From JALELF01 sp964473455 (lineage in GTDB: Bacteria > Bacillota_I > Bacilli_A > RF39 > UBA660), in NCBI GenBank assembly GCA_964473455.1, contig CAYYQX010000006.1, forward strand, positions 1 to 35,925: 35,925 nucleotides of DNA, read 5' to 3'. The position numbers and the translations under genes were made by a program. Under the pieces are notes generated by a model that did not search any database, was not told where the DNA came from, and saw only the letters and a list, made by a program, of their open reading frames with translations. Within the stretch, counting starts at the first letter, position 1. Each line of letters opens with the position of its first letter. Shown here in pieces: positions 8,422-17,204 of the stretch.

Positions 8422-10580
8422 TATTCCTCCTTAGATTCAACCTCAACTAAGACTTCTCTTGGTTTTGCTCCATTACTTGGACCAATGATTCCTCTATCTT
8501 CCAAAAGATCCATTACTCTTGCTGCTCTGTTATACCCAACTCTAAATCGTCTTTGAATTAACGAAGCTGATGCTTTTCCTTCTCTTACAACAAATTTTAC
8601 TATTTCATTATACAGAGGTTCTTCATCCGCATCACGTTCTTCAACCATCGTTGTTGTTCCTTCTTCATCAGTAAGCAAATTGTTGTCATATTGGGCAATT
8701 TGTTGTTTAACAGCAAAGTCTACTACTCGCTTGATTTCTTCTTCAGAAATATAAGCGCCTTGAATTCTTATAGCAGTATTTTCCTCTTGAGGTAAAAATA
8801 ACATATCTCCTTTACCAAGCAATTTTTCTGCTCCGCTTTTTCCAATAATTGTCATAGAGTCAACACTACTTGCAACTGCAAAAGCTATTCTAGTTGGAAT
8901 ATTTGCTTTAACAACTCCTGTTATAACATCTGTTGATGGTCTTTGCGTTGCAACTATTAAATGTATTCCTGCTGCTCTGGCCATCTGTGTTATTCTTAAA
9001 ATAGAATCTTCTACTTCTTTTCTTGCAAGCAACATTAAATCCGATAACTCGTCAATTATAACGACAATATATGGCATCTTAGAAATTTTTTCGTTGCTTG
9101 TTTGATTATATTTTTCAAGATACATATTGTATCCAACGATATTTTTATTTCCACTTTGTTCAAAAACATCATATCTTCTTTCCATTTCAACGACAATTTT
9201 TTTCAAAGCAACATTGGCTTTTCTAGGATCTGTTACAACTGGCGCTAATAAATGAGGTATTCCAGCATACATAGAAAGTTCTACTTTTTTTGGATCAATT
9301 AAAACAAGCTTCACCTCTTCTGGCTTTGCCCTCATAAGAATTGATGTTATTATACTGTTTATACATACTGATTTACCACTTCCTGTTGCTCCTGCAATTA
9401 ACATATGTGGTGTTTTATTTATTTCAACATACATTGGAATTCCCATAATATTTTTCCCTAAAACAGCAAGCAATTTATTATCTTGTACTTTTGGATGAAT
9501 TACTTCTAATATTTCTCTTACAGTTACTGTTGAAATAACTTTATTTGGGATTTCTATGCCAACAGTTCTTTTACCTGGAATTGGAGCCTCTATTCTAACG
9601 TCTTTGGCAGCCATTGCTAGAGAGATTTCTTTGTTAAGACTGATTATCCTATCTAGTTTAATAGCGCTCATCATTTCAAGCTCATATTGTGTTACAGCAG
9701 GCCCTATATTTATTCCAACAACTTTACTGCTGACACCAAAGTCGTTAAGAACTTTAATTAAAACATCAACATTGTTTTTCACTTCTTCCATTAAAGCTTT
9801 GTTATTGTTGTTGGCAGGTTTTTTTAATAAATTAATCGATGGAAGATTGTACTCTACTGAAGACGCAACTTTGTTTTCTGTATTCTCTGTTTCGTTTGTT
9901 TCTTTTGCTTCTCCTTTTTGATATAAATCATCATATGAAGAAACAACTATCTTATTGTCTTTTTCATAGTCTTCTTCAGCTTTCTTGATTTCTTCTTGAT
10001 CTTTTGCCTTTAATAATTTTCTATGGTTAATAATATCTTTACTTTTTTCTCTGGCTTTTTTAACTATGTCAAAGATTGACATTCCCGTAAACATTAACGC
10101 ACCGCATATCAAAAATACTATTACTATTATTCTAGTTCCTTCAATATTAAATAGTTCTATATCAATCCAAGTTAAAAAGCCTCCAATCAAACCTCCTCCT
10201 CTAATAGCGGAAGGATCTTTAAAAGCAGTTGTAAAATTGTCAATATATTTTGAAAGCATAGTATAAGGCGCTAGAGAAAGCTTATTCATATAATTTATAC
10301 TTGATAATACTAAGATACTAGTTAGTGTGACTAAAAGACCAATTATTTTAGAAGCAAAAAAATCTGGAATCTTTTTCCTAATAATCATATATATTCCAAG
10401 AAGTAACGTTAGTGAAAGTATTAAATAATACCACACTCCAGCAACAAGGCCTAACCCTGCGCTGATATAAACACCTACTATACCAAAGTGTCCTAATCCA
10501 ATAACAGATAACAGTATTAATATTAATCCTGTTATTTCTGCCATAAATTTAAATTCTCTTTTTTGCTTTTTTCTGGCCAT
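8421..10580 (-). CDS. ftsK: DNA translocase FtsK/SpoIIIE
   Basis: Hexameric double-stranded DNA pump that clears chromosome DNA from the division septum. 719 residues: four membrane helices (about 15-165), a charged linker (about 170-250), an alpha/beta RecA-like motor with Walker A GATGSGKS and Walker B YIVVIIDELSDLM, and a C-terminal gamma winged-helix domain (FVVREGKASASLIQRRFRVGYNRAARVMDLLE...) that reads KOPS/SRS sequences. Length is similar to SpoIIIE (787) with a short linker. The ATG at 10580 follows TACAAGGAGGATAAT. It is the first gene of a unit with the pilin-like gene. Confidence 0.96.
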   Translation of the reverse strand: MARKKQKREFKFMAEITGLILILLSVIGLGHFGIVGVYISAGLGLVAGVWYYLILSLTLLLGIYMIIRKKIPDFFASKIIGLLVTLTSILVLSSINYMNKLSLAPYTMLSKYIDNFTTAFKDPSAIRGGGLIGGFLTWIDIELFNIEGTRIIVIVFLICGALMFTGMSIFDIVKKAREKSKDIINHRKLLKAKDQEEIKKAEEDYEKDNKIVVSSYDDLYQKGEAKETNETENTENKVASSVEYNLPSINLLKKPANNNNKALMEEVKNNVDVLIKVLNDFGVSSKVVGINIGPAVTQYELEMMSAIKLDRIISLNKEISLAMAAKDVRIEAPIPGKRTVGIEIPNKVISTVTVREILEVIHPKVQDNKLLAVLGKNIMGIPMYVEINKTPHMLIAGATGSGKSVCINSIITSILMRAKPEEVKLVLIDPKKVELSMYAGIPHLLAPVVTDPRKANVALKKIVVEMERRYDVFEQSGNKNIVGYNMYLEKYNQTSNEKISKMPYIVVIIDELSDLMLLARKEVEDSILRITQMARAAGIHLIVATQRPSTDVITGVVKANIPTRIAFAVASSVDSMTIIGKSGAEKLLGKGDMLFLPQEENTAIRIQGAYISEEEIKRVVDFAVKQQIAQYDNNLLTDEEGTTTMVEERDADEEPLYNEIVKFVVREGKASASLIQRRFRVGYNRAARVMDLLEDRGIIGPSNGAKPREVLVEVESKEE

Positions 10581-10635
10581 ATTATCCTCCTTGTATTATA
10601 TTTTAATTATATCATAAACTTTAAAAAACAATAAC

Positions 10636-10661
10636 AAAAAAGACTTTTTTAGGAAGCCTTT
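10636..10661 (-). terminator. Intrinsic terminator of the rseP-ABC operon
   Basis: On the minus strand AAAGGCT pairs with AGTCTTT (10655-10661 with 10639-10645, one G-U pair), loop of nine, then a T run. It overlaps the permease stop codon and separates this operon from ftsK. Confidence 0.65.
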
Positions 10662-11974
10662 ATTGCTTTAAATACTTTCTTCCATAAGTCTTTTGAAGAA
10701 TAATTTAAAATACCAACCTTGTAAATCCTTAATCCATATTTTACTAATAAATAGTCAAATAGAATCATAATTACAATTGAAATAATCACTTCTACTACAC
10801 TAATTTGGCCAAGTATTAAAAGTGATGGGGCAAGAATTGCCGATAAAAGAGGTACGAATGCAAGAATCTTTATAAATATAGCTCCTTCAAATAATCCTGC
10901 CATCATTGACAAATAATAACCAACCAAAAGTATAATAACTAAAGGAGCTTGCATTTGTTGAAAATCTTCTGTATTAGTTGTCATACTTGCAAGAATTCCT
11001 GCTAAAAGTGAATATCCTAAAAACACTAAAAGCATTAAGACAAATGTTAACCCAAGAACAACTGCCATATTGCCAAGCACTTCTAACGATAAAATATTAT
11101 TAATAAATGAAGTTACTTCTCCACCTATTCCATCAGTTATGCTGGAAGCACCAAGAATATTTTTCAACAACAATCCTATACCTCCTGCAGCCAATAATAT
11201 TGTTCCTTGTATTAAAACGAATAAGTTCCCTGCGATTATCTTAGAAAAGAAATGTGTTTTAGGAGATACGCTAGATATAATTATTTCCATTCCTCTTGTT
11301 GTTTTTTCATCATTTACTTCTGCTCCAATCATTTGGATTAAAAAGACAGTCAGCATAAAAAATGGTAATATGATGATTGGAAAAACTGTTGTCATAATCA
11401 TTTCTGTATTCTCTTCAGCATTATTTTTATCTTCATCTAAAAATGTTCTTACAACTACTGCTGGAGAATATATTTTATTTAATTCTTCTTCACTAATATT
11501 TGTTTTTTGAATAGCCATCGCTGTTTTTGTATTATTTAATGCGGTTGTAAGAAGTTGTGTATCTACTAAATCCAAATATTCTTTTGAAATAAGCTCAAAT
11601 TCAACAATATTTTCTTTTGAAGAGTTGAAAACAAGCGCTAAATTCTTTTGTTCTTCTTTTGTTTCTAAAAGAGCTTTTACTTCTTCTACAGTTCCATCAT
11701 ATTTTTCGATTTCGTATATGGTTTCTTCTCCGTATAAATAACTAGTTGTTTCCTCTAGTGTCGTTTGAAAAAGCTCATATGTTTCGCTTGTATTATCAAT
11801 TATATAAACTTTTTGTTTGTCGTTAAAATCTCCACCAAAAAAAGTAATTACACTATTAATGTTTATTAACCCAATTATAACGATTGCCAAAAGAATATTG
11901 GCTACTAAAAACCATTTTGTAGTTATTTTTCTTTTTAAACTTTTAATAATTAGAAATCCTAATTTACTTCTCAT
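10649..11974 (-). CDS. ABC-2 type exporter permease (NatB-like)
   Basis: Membrane half of an ABC exporter. About 441 residues: one N-terminal helix (about 20-45), a large extracytoplasmic domain (about 50-200) with the D-N-T-S-E-T-Y-E pattern common to NatB/YhaP proteins, then six helices (about 205-430), the arrangement of ABC-2 permeases of the NatB type (Na+ or drug/peptide export). I start at the ATG at 11974, because AGGTGA sits five bases before it; a GTG nine bases upstream at 11983 lacks a ribosome site. The first bases overlap the ATPase gene's end by 11, implying coupled translation. Substrate cannot be told. Confidence 0.85.
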   Translation of the reverse strand: MRSKLGFLIIKSLKRKITTKWFLVANILLAIVIIGLININSVITFFGGDFNDKQKVYIIDNTSETYELFQTTLEETTSYLYGEETIYEIEKYDGTVEEVKALLETKEEQKNLALVFNSSKENIVEFELISKEYLDLVDTQLLTTALNNTKTAMAIQKTNISEEELNKIYSPAVVVRTFLDEDKNNAEENTEMIMTTVFPIIILPFFMLTVFLIQMIGAEVNDEKTTRGMEIIISSVSPKTHFFSKIIAGNLFVLIQGTILLAAGGIGLLLKNILGASSITDGIGGEVTSFINNILSLEVLGNMAVVLGLTFVLMLLVFLGYSLLAGILASMTTNTEDFQQMQAPLVIILLVGYYLSMMAGLFEGAIFIKILAFVPLLSAILAPSLLILGQISVVEVIISIVIMILFDYLLVKYGLRIYKVGILNYSSKDLWKKVFKAIKAS

Positions 11975-12863
11975 ACTTTTCACCTACTTTTGAAACAAAT
12001 ATATCATTTAAACTTGGTTCTTCGACAACAAATTTAGAAATGTTTTTAGCTTTACTAACAACTTTAAAAACATCATCGACAACTGTTAAGTCTTTTATTT
12101 TTACTTCAAATTCTAATGGAGACTTAGTAACACTTATTACTCCATCGATACTTTCTAAGTCCTTTTTTGTAATGTCTCCAACTATTTTAATATTTTTCTT
12201 TCTATAATCTTCTTTGATCTTTTTTAAATAACCACTTAAGACCGGTTTTCCTTTTACTAAAACAATTAATTTTTCGCAAAACAGTTCAACATGTTCCATT
12301 CTGTGGGATGAAAAAATGATCATGCTGCCACTATCGGCTAGCTCAATTATTTTCTTTTTGAATTGTTCGACATTTAGTGGATCTAAGCCTGCGAAAGGCT
12401 CATCTAATATTAGTAATTTTGGTTCATGAATGATTGCTGTTATGAATTGAATTTTTTGTTGATTACCTTTACTTAATTCTTTTATTTTCTTTTCTTTGTA
12501 TTCAACTATTTCAAATTCAGCTAATAATTTATCTAATCTTTCAAGAATAGTTTTTTCATCTAATCCTTTAAGAGCTCCATAATATAAACACTGTTCTTTA
12601 ACGGTTAACTTTGTAAGTAAACTTCTCTCTTCCGTTAAAAAACCAATTTGATCTGTTACATTATAGTCTATAGGTTTTCCATTTAGCGTGATCGTCCCTT
12701 TTGTCATATCAAGAAGGCCCATAATCATCCTAAACATTGTTGTTTTTCCAGCTCCATTAACTCCAAGAAGACCAAATATTTCTCCTTTTTTTACTTCAAA
12801 AGATAAATTATCAACGGCTAAAAAATCTCCATAATATTTTGTGACATTTTCTACTTTTAACAT
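11964..12863 (-). CDS. ABC transporter ATP-binding protein (NatA/EcsA-like)
   Basis: Cytoplasmic ATPase partner of the permease that follows. 299 residues with Walker A GVNGAGKTT, the signature ELSKGNQQKIQ, Walker B LLILDEPFAGLDP, and the H-loop SSHRMEHVE. The C-terminal 80 residues (about 220-299) form the extra domain usual in NatA-type ATPases. The start ATG has AAAGGATT before it. It follows rseP by 12 bases and overlaps the permease, so all three genes form one transcript: rseP, ATPase, permease. Confidence 0.92.
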   Translation of the reverse strand: MLKVENVTKYYGDFLAVDNLSFEVKKGEIFGLLGVNGAGKTTMFRMIMGLLDMTKGTITLNGKPIDYNVTDQIGFLTEERSLLTKLTVKEQCLYYGALKGLDEKTILERLDKLLAEFEIVEYKEKKIKELSKGNQQKIQFITAIIHEPKLLILDEPFAGLDPLNVEQFKKKIIELADSGSMIIFSSHRMEHVELFCEKLIVLVKGKPVLSGYLKKIKEDYRKKNIKIVGDITKKDLESIDGVISVTKSPLEFEVKIKDLTVVDDVFKVVSKAKNISKFVVEEPSLNDIFVSKVGEKYEK

Positions 12864-12875
12864 ATATAATCCTTT

Positions 12876-13907
12876 CTATTTAATTATAAATTTTACTATA
12901 TCATTCCACGTTATTACTACCATTAATATCATAAGTAAGACAAGTCCTATAACATGGATTGTGTTTTCTACTTTTATTGGCACAGGCTTTCTTCTTATTT
13001 TTTCTATTATCATAAACAAGAATCTACCGCCGTCAAATGCGGGAATTGGAAGCAAGTTTATAAAACCAACATTGACACAAATATAAGCCATTAGATTAAT
13101 AATGCTTATAACTCCATCTTTCGCACTTTCTCCTACAATATTATATACTCCAACTGGTCCAGATAGGGCATTTAAACTAAGTTTTCCAATAATTAAATAC
13201 CATATTATATATACCATTTGTTGTAAGATCATTCCTGTTTTTACAAACCCATAGCCCAATGCTTGAAAAAAGTTTTTGGTGTTTGTGTTATCTAAATAAA
13301 ATCCATAATAATATTCTTCTTCTATTTTGGTTGGCGTTAATGTTATATTTTCATAAGTGCCGTCTGTGTGTTTTACTTTGATATTGAGTTCTTGTCCATA
13401 GTTAATTGAGTATTGAAGTTGAAACATGTCTAAAGTGTTAGAAATACCTCCATTGATTTCAACAATTTTATCTCCTACTTTAATATTTGTTTCAACAATT
13501 GGAAAATTTTTATCGATTTCTACTATTGTGGCATTGTTTTTTGGAATTCCTGTAATTAATGCGACTAGAAAAAATAATAAAACCGCTAATAAGAAATTAA
13601 AAGCTATTCCAGCTAAAACAACAAAAGCTTTTTGCTTCCAAGTTTTAGATTGTAATCGTTTTTCTTTTGGTATCTTTTCATCTAGCTCTACTTCTTCTCC
13701 GGCCATTTTTACATAGCCACCTATTGGAAATAGTCTTAAGGAATATTTTGTTTCGTCGTTTTTTCTTTTGAAACTATACAAAGTTGGTCCCATACCTAAA
13801 GAAAATTCGTAAACATAAATTCCGGCTTTTTTGGCAAATATGAAATGTCCTAACTCATGTACAAAAATTGTTATTCCCAAAACTAAAATGTAATATATTA
13901 TTGTCAT
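12876..13907 (-). CDS. rseP: Site-2 intramembrane zinc protease RseP/RasP
   Basis: Membrane metalloprotease that cuts anti-sigma factors and leftover signal peptides inside the bilayer. 343 residues: zinc motif HELGH in FVHELGHFIFAKKAG in the first helix, a PDZ domain in the middle (about 115-200, with KVGDKIVEINGG), and the third zinc-ligand region NLLPIPAFDGGRFLF. The GGYVKMAGE motif after the first helix is also present. Four membrane helices, which matches B. subtilis RasP. Start ATG has AAGGTGA before it. In other Bacillota it lies by cdsA/dxr; here it heads an ABC exporter unit. Confidence 0.94.
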   Translation of the reverse strand: MTIIYYILVLGITIFVHELGHFIFAKKAGIYVYEFSLGMGPTLYSFKRKNDETKYSLRLFPIGGYVKMAGEEVELDEKIPKEKRLQSKTWKQKAFVVLAGIAFNFLLAVLLFFLVALITGIPKNNATIVEIDKNFPIVETNIKVGDKIVEINGGISNTLDMFQLQYSINYGQELNIKVKHTDGTYENITLTPTKIEEEYYYGFYLDNTNTKNFFQALGYGFVKTGMILQQMVYIIWYLIIGKLSLNALSGPVGVYNIVGESAKDGVISIINLMAYICVNVGFINLLPIPAFDGGRFLFMIIEKIRRKPVPIKVENTIHVIGLVLLMILMVVITWNDIVKFIIK

Positions 13908-13964
13908 TATTCACCTTCACTATTCTATTTTATCACGTTAATTAATTATTAGTAAAGAAATGCA

Positions 13965-13990
13965 TAAAAAAAGTTTTTAAAATAAACTTT
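13965..13990 (-). terminator. Intrinsic terminator after the RluA-type gene
   Basis: On the minus strand AAAGTTT/AAACTTT (13984-13990 with 13970-13976), loop of seven, followed by T residues. It overlaps the stop codon of the pseudouridine synthase and ends the prs-rluA unit. Confidence 0.6.
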
Positions 13991-14612
13991 CAAAAACTTT
14001 TGGAATTTTAGTTTCTACAATAATCTCTTTATTCGTAACTGGATGATTAAACTCTAACTTATAAGCATGTAATCCCATTCTTCTTATAGGATTGGTTTTT
14101 GAAGAATACTTTTTATCTCCAATGACTAAATGCCCAATATCTTTCATATGAACCCTTATTTGATTTTTTCTCCCTGTTAAAATATTAACATCCAATAAAG
14201 AATATTTATTATTTCCTTTTAACTTTTTATATTTTGTTATAGCTAAATCTCCACTAGTACTAGAATAAGAAATAAAGCTTTTGGTTTCTCTTAAAAATGA
14301 TTTAATTGTTCCTTCTTCTTCTGTTTTTCCTTCAACAACCGCATAATACTTTCTTATAACATTATCCCAATTATTTTGAAATGCATTTTTAGTTTTAACA
14401 TCTTTGGCAAAAACTACTAAGCCACTAGTATCTCTATCAAGACGATTTACGATGAATATTTTATTACTTTTGTTTTTTTGCTTTTGAAATGTTGAAAGTT
14501 TATAAAACAGCGTGTTTATTTTTTCTTCTCCTGTACTTACTGTAAGAAGGTTCTCTTCTTTATTAACTATGATTAAATATTTGTCCTCATATACTATATC
14601 TAATTTTTTCAT
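13977..14612 (-). CDS. RluA-family RNA pseudouridine synthase
   Basis: Isomerises uridine to pseudouridine in rRNA or tRNA. A short 211-residue member: it has the catalytic motif RLDRDTSG in VNRLDRDTSGLVVFAKD, and the later GRKNQIRVHM motif, but no N-terminal S4 RNA-binding domain, which puts it near RluA/TruC-type rather than RluB/D types. Target site cannot be given. The ATG shares one base with the prs stop (TAATG), so the genes are translationally coupled. Confidence 0.88.
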   Translation of the reverse strand: MKKLDIVYEDKYLIIVNKEENLLTVSTGEEKINTLFYKLSTFQKQKNKSNKIFIVNRLDRDTSGLVVFAKDVKTKNAFQNNWDNVIRKYYAVVEGKTEEEGTIKSFLRETKSFISYSSTSGDLAITKYKKLKGNNKYSLLDVNILTGRKNQIRVHMKDIGHLVIGDKKYSSKTNPIRRMGLHAYKLEFNHPVTNKEIIVETKIPKVFESLF

Positions 14613-15688
14613 TAATTCTGTTTTTTCTCAATCATTTCTGTTATTTTTGTACTTTCATTTAACAGTGGGCCAAGAGAAGTTCCTTTATTAAATGCATCTA
14701 TTACTAGAGCTAATTTATATGAACAATCTACCACCTTAAGCCAATTCTTTTTTTTATACTTATCGTTAAAATACGTTAAGTTTGTCGTATATATTCTATC
14801 AAAAATTTTTTCTTTATATGCTTCTTCAAATATTTTTATCCCGCTTGTAAATAAAGTAAATGTCGTAATCAAATAAACTTTCTTAGCTTTTAATTCCTTT
14901 GCTTGTCTTGCTGCATCTAAGATTGATTCTCCTGATGCGATCATATCGTCAACTATCAAGACATTTTTATCAACAAACTTTGGTCCAACATACTGATGAC
15001 TTGTAATCGGGTTTTTACCATCTATTACGACAGATGTATCTCTTTCTTTTCTAAAAAATCCCATATTACATTTAAATAAGTTAGCATACAAGTTAGCCCT
15101 TCCTATTGCGCCTGTATCTGGGGCTAAAACAAACATGTTATTAAAATCGATTTTTTCTTCTTCCAAAAAGTTTTCTATTATCTCTTTTGTTGGATAAAAG
15201 CTCTCAAAAGAAGATGTTGGAATCGCATTTTGAATATCTGGATCATGGATATCAAAAGTAACAATGTTTTTTACTTTTAAATTTACTAATTCTTGTAGAG
15301 CTGCCGCACAGTCAAGAGACTCTCTCCCCTGTCTTCTGTGCTGCCTTGCTTCATACAACATAGGCATTATAACAGAATTAAATTTTGAGTGATCTCTGAC
15401 CGCATAAATACACCTTTTAATGTCTTGATAATGATCATCTGGACTTTTATGATTTTCATAATCATACATTTTATAAGTTATACTATGGTTTCCAATATCA
15501 CTTAAAATATAAACATCTTTATTCCTGATACTTTCACATAATTTTACTTTACCTTCACCATTACTAAACTTTATAGCAGAAATTGGCACAATAAAATTGT
15601 CTTCTGTTTTATTGATTTTTTTTAGATGTTCATTTATCTTTTCTCCAACTTCTTTCATACTGTCTAAAACAATTAATCTAATATCCAT
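14612..15688 (-). CDS. prs: Ribose-phosphate pyrophosphokinase (divergent)
   Basis: Makes PRPP from ribose 5-phosphate and ATP for nucleotide, NAD and histidine synthesis. 358 residues, longer than the common 310-320. Recognisable: an ARQHRRQGRESLDCAAALQEL stretch for RQDRK...RE, an FDIHDPDIQNAI for the usual DLHAxQIQGFF, and the PRPP loop VLIVDDMIASGES, where standard enzymes read DDxIDTAGT. These substitutions and about 40 extra C-terminal residues mark it as the divergent Prs type seen in some Bacillota and Mollicutes-related genomes. The ATG follows AAGAAAGGA. Coupled with the following RluA-type gene. Because it is divergent, activity is inferred. Confidence 0.88.
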   Translation of the reverse strand: MDIRLIVLDSMKEVGEKINEHLKKINKTEDNFIVPISAIKFSNGEGKVKLCESIRNKDVYILSDIGNHSITYKMYDYENHKSPDDHYQDIKRCIYAVRDHSKFNSVIMPMLYEARQHRRQGRESLDCAAALQELVNLKVKNIVTFDIHDPDIQNAIPTSSFESFYPTKEIIENFLEEEKIDFNNMFVLAPDTGAIGRANLYANLFKCNMGFFRKERDTSVVIDGKNPITSHQYVGPKFVDKNVLIVDDMIASGESILDAARQAKELKAKKVYLITTFTLFTSGIKIFEEAYKEKIFDRIYTTNLTYFNDKYKKKNWLKVVDCSYKLALVIDAFNKGTSLGPLLNESTKITEMIEKKQN

Positions 15689-15708
15689 ATATTTCCTTTC
15701 TTCCGACG

Positions 15709-15730
15709 AAAAAAGCAGTATTTAAGCTGC
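15709..15730 (-). terminator. Weak intrinsic terminator between the zinc-ribbon gene and prs
   Basis: On the minus strand GCAG and CTGC (15727-15730 with 15715-15718) with an eight-base loop and a run of six T. The stem is short, so some readthrough into prs is likely. Confidence 0.45.
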
Positions 15731-15916
15731 CTCTTCGTTTGATTCTACTCTTGCTTCTGGTCTTGGTTTTCTACCTTTTTTTGCCATACGACATTCTTTG
15801 CATCTTTTTGGTTCATTTTGAAAACCTTTTTCTGCGTAGAATGCTTGTTCACCTGCAGTAAAAACAAATTCTTGTCCACAGTCTTGGCAAACAATAGTCT
15901 TATCTTTGTATTCCAT
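15722..15916 (-). CDS. Small zinc-ribbon protein (zf-trcl type)
   Basis: 64 residues. Two CxxC pairs, CQDCGQEF and RCKECRM, separated by FVFTAGEQAFYAEKGFQNEPK; this exact layout is the probable zinc-binding domain called zf-trcl, found alone in Bacteria, with no known role. The C-terminus is basic then acidic. The ATG lies after AGGAGGTAACTGA. Its leader carries a perfect 7-bp hairpin. It may be a small nucleic-acid or ribosome binder, but this is not shown by the sequence. Confidence 0.85.
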   Translation of the reverse strand: MEYKDKTIVCQDCGQEFVFTAGEQAFYAEKGFQNEPKRCKECRMAKKGRKPRPEARVESNEEAA

Positions 15917-15948
15917 TCAGTTACCTCCTTTACAAATATGATTTAATA

Positions 15949-15968
15949 GTTATTTGTTAGGAAATAAC
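15949..15968 (-). promoter_or_regulatory. Inverted repeat in the leader of the zinc-ribbon gene
   Basis: GTTATTT, six bases, AAATAAC: a perfect 7-bp inverted repeat without a T tail, located between the promoter and the start codon of the zinc-ribbon gene. It could be an operator or an RNA stem in the 5' leader. Function unknown. Confidence 0.35.
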
Positions 15969-15990
15969 GAATAAGCTTTAAATCAATTAC

Positions 15991-16019
15991 AATTTAGCAC
16001 AAATTTCAACTAATTTCAA
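15991..16019 (-). promoter_or_regulatory. Probable promoter of the zinc-ribbon gene
   Basis: Minus strand: TTGAAA (16014-16019), 17 bases, TAAATT (15991-15996) with TG before the -10 (TGCTAAATT). Spacing is ideal; the -10 matches four of six. Gives a leader of about 70 bases. Confidence 0.5.
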
Positions 16020-16030
16020 TACTTTATCTT

Positions 16031-16489
16031 TTATTTTATGGTTTTTGCTTTTTTTCCTTTAATATTTATAACAATAAGAAACAAAGTTACTAAAGCTATT
16101 ATCCCACCATATATGATTAAATTCATATCAAAACTTTCTTCTTCATTTGTTTCAATTTCTTCTCGTGGTTCGGCATCTTTAATGTTTATTTTGTATTCTC
16201 TAACATCTCCTGCTTGAGCGATTACTTTAATCTTTATTACGGAACCTTTAACTAAGTTTTCATTTCCTTCTATATAAACTTCGGCATCCTCATTTTCGGT
16301 AGTATAGGTTATATTCAGCTTTGCTTCTGTTCCGATAGAAATATTATATTCTAAAACTTCCGAACTAAAACCAAGCGGATAACCATAAACAGATAAGTTT
16401 TCCAGATTGTTGTTGTTGGATAGTTCAACTAAAGCAGAGGCATATATTGGAATAAATAAAGTTATTAATATTAATAATAGTTTTTTCAT
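16031..16489 (-). CDS. Secreted, membrane-anchored cadherin-like beta-sandwich protein
   Basis: 152 residues. Residues 1-19 are a signal peptide (MKKLLLILITLFIPIYASA). Residues 22-105 match the bacterial cadherin-like beta-sandwich domain (NLENLSVYGYPLGFSSEVLEYNI and ending VREYKINIKDAE), a domain found on Bacillota surface proteins. After an acidic linker (EEIETNEEES) comes one membrane helix (about 123-142) with a lysine tail facing the cytoplasm. The domain should be outside the cell, tethered by the C-terminal helix. Its role is unknown; adhesion or carbohydrate contact is only a family-based guess. A SD-like GTAGG sits upstream. Confidence 0.75.
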   Translation of the reverse strand: MKKLLLILITLFIPIYASALVELSNNNNLENLSVYGYPLGFSSEVLEYNISIGTEAKLNITYTTENEDAEVYIEGNENLVKGSVIKIKVIAQAGDVREYKINIKDAEPREEIETNEEESFDMNLIIYGGIIALVTLFLIVINIKGKKAKTIK

Positions 16490-16568
16490 AGAACCTACTT
16501 TCTAAATATATTTTAACATACTATTTATATTTTACTATTTAAAAGTAATTTTGTTAATACTTTTTATA

Positions 16569-17177
16569 TTAACTTTTTCTACAAAAACTTAAAACTTTTG
16601 AGTCTTCAAGAATATCTTCTAAGTTTTCTATTCTATATTTTTCCTCTTCAACTAATATTTCTATTGCTTCACGAATATCAAGAACAAAAAAATTATTGTT
16701 TTCTTCAAAAAATTCAGGATAGCCAAGAAAGAATTTGCTTTTATAAAGTGAATCGATTACTGGGCCAATATACTCTCCTTGAAAATTCATAGTAGCCAAT
16801 AAACATCTGTCTGATTCTTGATCAGCATCTAAAAACGGTTCGATAGGGATCGACATACATATACATTCTTGCTTGCCCCTTTTTGTTAAAGAATAACTAG
16901 TAAATGGCAAAGAAATTGGGCGAGCTTTATTAATATCATACATTACATATTTCCCAAAGACATCAATTATAATTGTGCTTTCTGATAACTTTTCGACAAT
17001 TATCTTAGATGTAACATTTGTTGAATATTTGTCTTTTAGAATTAATTTTCCATCTTCTTTTCTATAGTGTGATACGTTTGAAATAACATTATCATAAACT
17101 TCTGAGTATTCATTTTCACGAATAAACAAGTTTGTACCCTCGTTAATTGTTAATTCTCTTGCAGTTTTTTTATTCAT
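16569..17177 (-). CDS. Unknown 202-residue cytoplasmic protein
   Basis: No family recognised. It has no signal peptide or membrane helix. It is rich in I, E, K and N, with alternating beta-type segments in the first half (SKIIVEKLSESTIIIDVFGKY, MYDINKARPISLPF), a central CICMSIP and a C-terminal helix (REAIEILVEEEKYRIENLEDI). The ATG has GGGGGAG nine bases before it. It sits alone between the cadherin-like gene and the haem/Fe-S membrane gene, on the same strand and 27 bases after the latter, so it may be cotranscribed with it. Real gene judged from ribosome site, length and neighbours. Confidence 0.6.
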   Translation of the reverse strand: MNKKTARELTINEGTNLFIRENEYSEVYDNVISNVSHYRKEDGKLILKDKYSTNVTSKIIVEKLSESTIIIDVFGKYVMYDINKARPISLPFTSYSLTKRGKQECICMSIPIEPFLDADQESDRCLLATMNFQGEYIGPVIDSLYKSKFFLGYPEFFEENNNFFVLDIREAIEILVEEEKYRIENLEDILEDSKVLSFCRKS

Positions 17178-17204
17178 TTTCTTCTCCCCCCTGAAAAAAG
17201 TCTT

